Source: Anaerolineaceae bacterium
GTDB lineage: Bacteria > Chloroflexota > Anaerolineae > Anaerolineales > Anaerolineaceae
Length of the DNA stretch: 37,942 nucleotides
Assembly: GCA_003524305.1 (NCBI GenBank)
Contig: DQHW01000009.1
Span: forward strand, 53,644 to 91,585
Direction of reading: 5' to 3'
Position 1 is the first letter of the stretch; the number at the start of each line of letters is the position of its first letter. The translations under genes were made by a program, and so were the position numbers. The notes under the pieces were generated by a model that was not told the origin of the DNA, made no database searches, and saw only the letters and a list, made by a program, of their open reading frames with translations. This document shows, piece after piece, positions 32,829 through 37,942 of this stretch.

Positions 32829-33623
32829 TCAAAGAGCCTGAATCCCTTTTTCACCTTTTGAGGTCTTAATCAACCCCATCACCATCCACGGAAGCATCGC
32901 AAAAAGACCGGCCAGGGCAGGGCCGTGCAGCCCAACGATCAGACACGTCGCAAATGAGGTTGCCCCCGTCATCACGTACATCCACACTGCCCACCTATCG
33001 GGGATGAGTGGAATTTTGACCGGCATTTTTCGTGTGATCAACAGGAATAACCCCACCGCCGCGAAAGTGGTCAGCCACCAGCCCCAAAAGTTCTGCAGGG
33101 GAACCCCGAAATAGGCACCATCGACTTCCCAAACCCAGTTGCCTCCGTACACCATCATGGGATCCATCACCACATCCCAAGCCGTCATTATCACGCCGCT
33201 CAATGCTGCAATCGTAATTCCGCGTTGGAGAATTCCCCAACGGGTCGGTGTCAGCGCCTTGGCTATCACCATGGAAGGGTACATCATAAAGGTCCATGCC
33301 ACCGGGATCAAGTAAGGCACCAGGCCTAAAAACTTGGGTCCGAGTTGGTCAGAGTAGTGATACGGGCCATACACCAGACCGGTGGCGACGCCCAGGCTCT
33401 CAAAGAAAAGCCCTGCAGCCACCACCAGCACCACAAAAAACAAGGTCTTGATCCAGCCTTCGATCTGGCTGGAATGCAGAATTGAAAATATAAAAGAAGA
33501 GAAGGTAATGATGGGCGTTAACGGGATCGCCCAAGGAATTTTGAACCCTAATACACATAGTGCAAAGATCGAACCCAACAGAGTGAAGATGAGGGTTGCG
33601 AGCGTAATTCTTTTGATGACCAT
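32829..33623 (-). CDS. CruF-type carotenoid biosynthesis membrane protein
   Basis: A 264-residue membrane protein with about seven helices. GVATGLVYGPYHYSDQLG (near 80-97), VPYLIPVAWTFMMYPS and AWDVVMDPMMVYGGNWVWE (quoted as AWDVVMDPMM) are the markers of the DUF422/CruF family, which hydrates the C-1',2' double bond of carotenoids such as gamma-carotene or bisanhydrobacterioruberin. In Chloroflexota and Haloarchaea close homologues have this role, but members with other substrates exist. The frame opens at an ATG at 33653 that overlaps the stop of the lipoprotein gene (ATGA), but only the ATG at 33623 has a ribosome site (GGAG six bases upstream); either is possible. No other carotenoid gene is in the window. 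Confidence 0.8.
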   Translation of the reverse strand: MVIKRITLATLIFTLLGSIFALCVLGFKIPWAIPLTPIITFSSFIFSILHSSQIEGWIKTLFFVVLVVAAGLFFESLGVATGLVYGPYHYSDQLGPKFLGLVPYLIPVAWTFMMYPSMVIAKALTPTRWGILQRGITIAALSGVIMTAWDVVMDPMMVYGGNWVWEVDGAYFGVPLQNFWGWWLTTFAAVGLFLLITRKMPVKIPLIPDRWAVWMYVMTGATSFATCLIVGLHGPALAGLFAMLPWMVMGLIKTSKGEKGIQAL

Positions 33624-33649
33624 TGAACTCTCCAATTGGTTTTCCTGGA

Positions 33650-34555
33650 TCATTTGATTTTAACCAACACGGATTCCATAGAGATCACTGATCCGTCAGC
33701 CATACTTATATCAGTCAATTCCAGCTTCACCCACGTACCACTGGGGATTACTGGCAGCGTAATTTCGTTGTCAAACACCGCTGGTTCACCCATATCCTCT
33801 GAGTTCACCATGAAACCCCCTCGGTAGAGTTCCGCACCGGCCTGGTCAAGGATTGTTAGACTTAAATTATTTTCAAAAGGAGCCACAGGCATGCTGCCGG
33901 CAATTCTGAAAGTGCCCGACACTTCGCTGCCGTGCTGTGGTTTTTCAATAATAATCAAACGTTCCATTCCACCTTGTAAAGTCGAAGTCCGTCTCATCAT
34001 GGTTAAATTATTTTCAAGTAATCTATAAGTAAACGATACTTTTTCAGTCGGTGAAACCATCGCATCATTAAGGCTGTGTACCAGGGCATTCAATCGAATG
34101 GTTCCCTCCTGGATCGTTAGCGATTCGATTTCAGGTCGGTCATCGATGATGGATGTGCCAACCTGGTCAAAAGTTCCATCACGGCTGGCAATCACCACCA
34201 GTGAAACAAAGGTGCCGGTGCCGCCTTCATTTTCGGCCAGCAACACCGCTGCGTCATCAATCGCGTCTCCATTCAAATCTCCTATGGCAACCTGGGGCAA
34301 TAGCGTAAGGGTCATTGATTCGTCAGCATAAACCCCTTCAACCAACTGCACAAGGATTCCATTGTTGGGTGAAATGTAGCTCATGTTCTTCAATTCTTGT
34401 TCGGTCATTCCTTCTGTTAATGGTGCATTGACCGTTGCTTCAACAATCAGAGTCTCTTTAGGTGGTGTAATTTCAACCGTGTTTTGCACGGATGGCACAC
34501 AGGCTGCAACCAAAACTAGTAAAAAAAATGAGCCAAAGCGGAGAGCGGTTTTCAT
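33650..34555 (-). CDS. Lipoprotein with Gmad2 immunoglobulin-like domain
   Basis: About 301 residues. Lipobox VAAC (Cys about residue 19 from the ATG at 34555) marks a lipoprotein. Residues of roughly 85-130 include GDLNGDAIDDAAVLLAENEGG (quoted as GDLNGDAIDDAAVLL), similar to FG-GAP-type calcium loops. The C-terminal ~95 residues fit Gmad2: IIIEKPQHGSEVSGTFRIAG, then APFENNLSLTILDQAG, and VFDNEITLPVIPSG; this domain accompanies spore and lipoprotein families, with unknown function. The frame starts at a TTG at 34573, but the ATG at 34555 gives a normal signal peptide, with GGAG 12 bases upstream. Its stop overlaps a possible start of the CruF-like gene, so the two form one unit. Confidence 0.75.
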   Translation of the reverse strand: MKTALRFGSFFLLVLVAACVPSVQNTVEITPPKETLIVEATVNAPLTEGMTEQELKNMSYISPNNGILVQLVEGVYADESMTLTLLPQVAIGDLNGDAIDDAAVLLAENEGGTGTFVSLVVIASRDGTFDQVGTSIIDDRPEIESLTIQEGTIRLNALVHSLNDAMVSPTEKVSFTYRLLENNLTMMRRTSTLQGGMERLIIIEKPQHGSEVSGTFRIAGSMPVAPFENNLSLTILDQAGAELYRGGFMVNSEDMGEPAVFDNEITLPVIPSGTWVKLELTDISMADGSVISMESVLVKIK

Positions 34556-34605
34556 CGTTATTATTTTCTCCAATCTTAATATTTACTAAAATCTGCCTAA
34601 AACAC

Positions 34606-34634
34606 TTGAATATCAGCTAATAAAAGCGTATAAT
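34606..34634 (+). promoter_or_regulatory. mraZ (dcw cluster) promoter
   Basis: TTGAAT (34606-34611), a 17-bp spacer and perfect TATAAT (34629-34634). Transcription should start near 34641, directly before the MraZ boxes. Confidence 0.85.
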
Positions 34635-34641
34635 GTGTCAA

Positions 34642-34670
34642 TAAGTGGTAAATAGTGGGTCGAAGTGGAG
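34642..34670 (+). promoter_or_regulatory. MraZ operator: three GTGG boxes at 10-bp spacing
   Basis: GTGG occurs at 34645, 34655 and 34665, exactly one helical turn apart, each preceded by AA or TA (AAGTGG, TAGTGG, AAGTGG). This matches known MraZ-binding repeats upstream of dcw operons. The boxes lie just downstream of the expected transcription start, a position suited to repression. Confidence 0.8.
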
Positions 34671-34718
34671 CGCCGGAGCCTTTTCCGGCGTTCGGCATAT
34701 CTAAGGAAAGTAGAACTT

Positions 34719-35153
34719 ATGTTCATCGGAACTTTTGAACACAACATTGATGAAAAATCCCGTATCACTCTTCCGGTTAAATTCCGCGACCAGTTGAGCG
34801 ATGGCGCATACATCATTGGCGGGTTTGACCATAATCTGATCATTCTACCTTCCGTTAGATTTGACGCTTTGGCAAAAAAGGTCAATGCACTTAGCCTGGG
34901 TGATCCTGAAGCCCGTGACTTGCAGCGCATGATTTTCGAACATGCTGGTGAAGTGGAATTTGACAAAGCCGGTCGTTTCATCCTTCCTACAACTTTACGC
35001 AAACTCGCCCATCTTGAAAACGAAGTTACTGTCGTTGGAACTGGCGAAAAAATAGAAATCTGGTCTCCATCTCTGCTGGCTGAAAAAGATGCTCGGTTTG
35101 ATGAGCCTAATGCCGCCGCTGAGTTGGCAAGCAAGTACGATCTGTCATTCTAA
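34719..35153 (+). CDS. mraZ: Transcriptional regulator MraZ
   Basis: A 144-residue DNA-binding protein of two AbrB-like (SpoVT/AbrB) repeats that forms a ring and represses its own operon. MFIGTFEHNIDEKSRITLPV followed by KFRD opens the first repeat and AGEVEFDKAGRFILPTTLRK opens the second. It binds the three GTGG boxes 50-70 bases upstream (inference from the known MraZ mode). An open frame from 34665 lies inside the operator and is discarded; the ATG at 34719 has AAGGAAAG upstream. The stop overlaps the next start by one base (TAATG). It leads the division and cell-wall cluster. Confidence 0.95.
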   Translation: MFIGTFEHNIDEKSRITLPVKFRDQLSDGAYIIGGFDHNLIILPSVRFDALAKKVNALSLGDPEARDLQRMIFEHAGEVEFDKAGRFILPTTLRKLAHLENEVTVVGTGEKIEIWSPSLLAEKDARFDEPNAAAELASKYDLSF

Positions 35154-36094
35154 TGGACATAACGAGCGACAGCGGTAAAACGGCTCCGCATGTCTCTGTT
35201 CTTTACCAACAGATTATAACTGCTTTACGCCCTGAGAGTTCCGGTCGTTATGTAGATGGAACTGTCGGCGCAGGTGGACACGCCTGGGGCATCCTCTCCC
35301 AATCTTCTCCCAAAGGAAAACTTTTGGGTATGGATGTAGATCCCCTGGCGCTTGAAATTGCCCGCAGCCGCCTTTCAGATTTCTCGAATCGGGTTCGCTT
35401 GGTTCATTCCTCCTACACTTCTCTCTCCTCTGAACTGCTGGCGTCTGGCTGGGATCATGTGAACGGCATCGTCGTTGATTTGGGTGTCTCATCAATGCAA
35501 ATTGATTCTCCTGATCGGGGATTCTCCTTCCTTAAAAATGGGCCGTTGGATATGCGTTTTGACCCTTCCCGGTCGGTCAGTGCAGCAGAACTGCTCAACA
35601 ATAGCAGCGAAGCCGAGATCGCAGACATCCTCTGGCGTTATGGTGAAGAACAACAATCACGCCGCATCGCCAAAGCCATCGTCAACGCCCGGCCGCTCAA
35701 TACCACGCTCGAACTTGCTGACCTGATCGCCAAAACCATTGGTCGCAAAGGAAAGATCCACCCCGCAACACTCTCGTTTCAGGGCTTGCGCATCGCAGTC
35801 AACCAGGAGCTCTCCTCCTTGTCCGAGTTTTTGCCCCAGGCCATCCAGGCGCTGGCTCCCGGTGGAAGATTGGCTGTCATCTCCTTCCATTCTTTGGAAG
35901 ACCGCATTGTAAAGCAGTTTTTCCGACTCGAAAGCAGGGATTGCATTTGCCCCCCGGAACAGCCGGTCTGTACTTGTAACCATAAAGCTTCGATCATCGA
36001 ACTTACCCGGCGGCCGATTGAAGCAGAGGAGGAAGAGATCAAACAAAATCCTCGATCACGTTCTGCAAAATTACGGGTAGCCGAGAAGATTTAG
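35153..36094 (+). CDS. rsmH: 16S rRNA (cytosine-1402 N4)-methyltransferase RsmH
   Basis: A 313-residue SAM-dependent enzyme that methylates N4 of C1402 in 16S rRNA and always sits next to mraZ in dcw clusters. SAM motif VDGTVGAGGHAWGIL near residue 39, GIVVDLGVSSMQID, GFSFLKNGPLDMRFDP, and the C-terminal ISFHSLEDRIVKQFF region are all present. CICPPEQPVCTC near the end is a normal variation of the family's Cys-rich loop. It starts on a TAATG overlap with mraZ. Length is typical. Confidence 0.96.
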   Translation: MDITSDSGKTAPHVSVLYQQIITALRPESSGRYVDGTVGAGGHAWGILSQSSPKGKLLGMDVDPLALEIARSRLSDFSNRVRLVHSSYTSLSSELLASGWDHVNGIVVDLGVSSMQIDSPDRGFSFLKNGPLDMRFDPSRSVSAAELLNNSSEAEIADILWRYGEEQQSRRIAKAIVNARPLNTTLELADLIAKTIGRKGKIHPATLSFQGLRIAVNQELSSLSEFLPQAIQALAPGGRLAVISFHSLEDRIVKQFFRLESRDCICPPEQPVCTCNHKASIIELTRRPIEAEEEEIKQNPRSRSAKLRVAEKI

Positions 36095-36103
36095 AGTATT
36101 TAG

Positions 36104-36625
36104 ATGACCACATCGAGTGAACGTTCAACGAACAACAGAAGGCAGCGCCGCAAGATCAACATCAAATGGGCGCAGGCTTTCAAACAAGCCCCCTGGCGCG
36201 GCCAGGTTCAATCAGCGGGCTTATTTTTGCTCGGTTTGGTCGTTGTCATTGTTATCGCAAGCATTTACCTCAGCATCAGCGGAAGAGCTGCTTCGGCTGG
36301 CTTGGGTGCTTACCGCATGAATGCAGAACGGCAAACCCTTGAACGTCAAATTGCCGACCGTAAAGCCAAGATTGCAGTTCTCACCTCAGTCACCGTCATG
36401 GAACAGCGCGCCAAGGATATGGGTTTTGAACGTATCAATTCTACAGATGCAGTCTACGTTATGGTTCCGGGGTATCCCGGCAAGCAGGCTGTCGTTTTAG
36501 CGGCTCCTCCCGGCATCGACGATTCCAATCGCTCCCTGGTACTTCCAATATATCGGCGTTCCATCTGGGACATGCTCTTTCAGGGCATTAACCGCCTCAG
36601 CGAAAGTGTTGGAGGCGGCGTATGA
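36104..36625 (+). CDS. FtsL-like division protein
   Basis: A 173-residue bitopic membrane protein in the ftsL position between rsmH and ftsI. About 45 basic N-terminal residues in the cytoplasm are followed by one membrane helix (about 40-61, GLFLLGLVVVIVIASIYLSI) and an extracytoplasmic coiled coil with heptads around LERQIADRKAKIAVLTSV. The further C-terminal stretch with MVPGYPGKQAVVLAAPPG is Chloroflexota-like and longer than classical FtsL (about 120). FtsL scaffolds FtsB/FtsQ and activates FtsWI. Sequence identity to FtsL is low and the assignment rests on topology and position. No Shine-Dalgarno sequence; the start follows the rsmH stop by 9 bases. Confidence 0.75.
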   Translation: MTTSSERSTNNRRQRRKINIKWAQAFKQAPWRGQVQSAGLFLLGLVVVIVIASIYLSISGRAASAGLGAYRMNAERQTLERQIADRKAKIAVLTSVTVMEQRAKDMGFERINSTDAVYVMVPGYPGKQAVVLAAPPGIDDSNRSLVLPIYRRSIWDMLFQGINRLSESVGGGV

Positions 36626-37942
36626 TGTCTTTCTTCCTTAAACTCAACCGCATCAAGATCTTGGGATTATTCCTATCCCTCTTCATCGGTGTCATCGGCT
36701 TACAGATGATCCGAATTCAGGTGAGTACACATGCCGAAACACTCGATTCATGGGCGAGCAGCTACGGCACCGAAGTCCGCACGATTCAATCCGAACGCGG
36801 ATACATCTATGACCGTTGGGGCCACCTTTTGGCTGGTAACAAAGAAGTTTACGAACTGGGTGTTGAGCTTCAATATGTCAGAAACCCTGTTGCCATTGCC
36901 ACCGCCATGGCCAGCATCTTCGGCTCCGACTACAACACTGTTCTCGCCAGTGTCAGTACCCCCTATGACTCTACTGGCAGTGTTTACGTTACTTTGCAAG
37001 ATTTCATCCCCGTGGATCAAATTGACAAACTGGATGCCTTAAAGCAGCAATATGAAGATGCCAATCCTTACGGTGAAAATCCTGAGCTGCCTTCACTGCG
37101 CGGCCTGGTCTGGACTCCTCACCTGCAGCGCACTTATCCTGAAGGCACCCTGGCTTCTAATATTCTTGGCTTTTATACTTATTATGATCGTGATAAAGGC
37201 AAGGGTTACTTCGGTGTCGAAGAAAAATACGATTATCTCCTCGCTGGTATCAAGCAAAAAGTGGTCATTCCGTTGGACCCCTACGAGATGGAAGAAATCC
37301 CAATCGCCCCGGCAGGAGCAAGTCTCGTTCTCACCATTGACCGTGAAATTCAGCGTACGGTCGAAAAGATTTTAGACAAAGCAGTCAAAAGTAACAGCGC
37401 AAAAAATGGCACCATCATTGTCGAAGATCCACAAACAGGCGATATTATTGCCATGGCCAGCACTCCCCGCCTCGACCCCAACACCTACTGGGATTACGAG
37501 AAACTCTTCCCCGCTGGTACATCTTACAACATGGCAGTCAGCCAGGTTTATGAACCTGGTTCTGTCTTTAAAGTCCTCACCATGGCAAGTGCCCTGGATG
37601 CCGGTGCTGTCAAATGGGATACCCCTTTCACCGACACAGGCGTTATCGAAGTTGGCGGCTGGCCCATCTACAATTGGGACCGCGGTGCCTGGGGCAATCA
37701 AAACATGATCGGCTGCATGCAGCACTCTTTGAACGTCTGCCTTTCTTGGGTCGCCCTGCAATTAGGCCCTGACAAGTTCTACCAGTACATGGAAAGTTTT
37801 GGTATCGGCCATCGCACCAATATCGATATGGCCAACGAAGAAGTTTACCCCTTGAGCGAACCCGGCGATCCCATGTGGTACTCGATCAACCTCGCCACAA
37901 ATTCCTTCGGCCAAGGTGTGGCGGTTACCCCCATTCAGTTGC
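36622..37942 (+). CDS. ftsI: Penicillin-binding protein 2/FtsI, septal transpeptidase, partial
   Basis: The first 440 residues of a class B PBP that crosslinks septal peptidoglycan. One N-terminal membrane helix (LGLFLSLFIGVIGLQMI) is followed by the pedestal domain with SERGYIYDRWGHLLAGN. The transpeptidase domain has the catalytic SxxK at S314-K317 in EPGSVFKVLT and SLN of the SxN motif in MQHSLNVCLS; the KTG motif lies beyond the window end. Two adjacent ATGs (36622 and 36625) are possible; the first overlaps the upstream stop (ATGA), indicating coupling. The class B domain order and the dcw position support FtsI over SpoVD or PBP2. Confidence 0.93.
   Translation, partial: MMSFFLKLNRIKILGLFLSLFIGVIGLQMIRIQVSTHAETLDSWASSYGTEVRTIQSERGYIYDRWGHLLAGNKEVYELGVELQYVRNPVAIATAMASIFGSDYNTVLASVSTPYDSTGSVYVTLQDFIPVDQIDKLDALKQQYEDANPYGENPELPSLRGLVWTPHLQRTYPEGTLASNILGFYTYYDRDKGKGYFGVEEKYDYLLAGIKQKVVIPLDPYEMEEIPIAPAGASLVLTIDREIQRTVEKILDKAVKSNSAKNGTIIVEDPQTGDIIAMASTPRLDPNTYWDYEKLFPAGTSYNMAVSQVYEPGSVFKVLTMASALDAGAVKWDTPFTDTGVIEVGGWPIYNWDRGAWGNQNMIGCMQHSLNVCLSWVALQLGPDKFYQYMESFGIGHRTNIDMANEEVYPLSEPGDPMWYSINLATNSFGQGVAVTPIQL

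Overview
The window reads as a chromosomal segment of a Gram-positive-like, non-model bacterium. It is most likely Chloroflexota, class Anaerolineae. That assignment is an inference from gene content and style: several lipoproteins with LamG-like or Gmad2-like domains, a DUF6159 membrane protein, a Ddn-type (F420-family) oxidoreductase, a CruF-type carotenoid protein, MacB/FtsX export systems without a TolC, and an mraZ-rsmH-ftsL-like-ftsI cell-wall cluster. Base composition is moderate and fairly even. I see no rRNA, tRNA, CRISPR array, transposase, integrase or phage gene.

Layout. 1-5177: a KimA-like potassium permease (3' end outside the window), the MtaB tRNA methylthiotransferase, a lipoprotein and a membrane-anchored TPR protein, all on the minus strand, then a cold-shock protein on plus. 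5234-11203: a PatB/MalY-type PLP enzyme (minus), a plus-strand run of SAM methyltransferase, DUF6159 membrane protein and large polytopic membrane protein, then a DUF1028 protein. 11187-13635: a divergent pair, a class I isoprenoid-synthase-like protein and a CphA/GshF-like ATP-grasp ligase. 13700-18451: a patchy region with two paralogous secreted proteins, a DppB/DppC-like permease pair without ATPase or binding protein, a small membrane protein and a decayed duplicate of the dppC 3' end. 18657-21142: ComM-like AAA ATPase, isoprenylcysteine-methyltransferase-like protein and a 73-residue protein. 21266-23751: a tightly coupled minus-strand cassette of cysteine hydrolase, FAD oxidoreductase and an RlmN-like radical SAM protein. 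23947-26282: a minus-strand set of Zn alcohol dehydrogenase, a Cys-rich small protein and a methyltransferase. 26479-31997: a four-gene exporter operon of two ABC ATPases (the second fused to a cyclic-nucleotide-binding domain), an 811-residue FtsX-type permease and an HlyD-like lipoprotein adaptor. 32062-34573: Ddn-like protein, CruF-like protein and a Gmad2 lipoprotein (minus). 34719-37942: start of the division/cell-wall (dcw) cluster.

Most interesting points: (i) the exporter whose second ATPase has a degenerate ABC signature (STGQ) and a C-terminal cNMP-binding domain, preceded by a perfect 11-bp inverted repeat; (ii) the hydrolase/FAD/radical SAM cassette, where the radical SAM protein keeps the RlmN C-terminal CGQ cysteine but lacks the residue matching RlmN Cys118; (iii) the divergent isoprenoid-synthase-like/ATP-grasp pair; (iv) the paralogous secreted domain attached to two different C-terminal modules around an orphan permease pair, with a permease pseudogene made by deletion between short direct repeats; (v) two genes (comM-like, TPR) whose promoter geometry predicts leaderless mRNAs; (vi) a textbook MraZ operator of three GTGG boxes at 10-bp spacing.

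Family assignments come from motif recognition by eye; no database search was possible.
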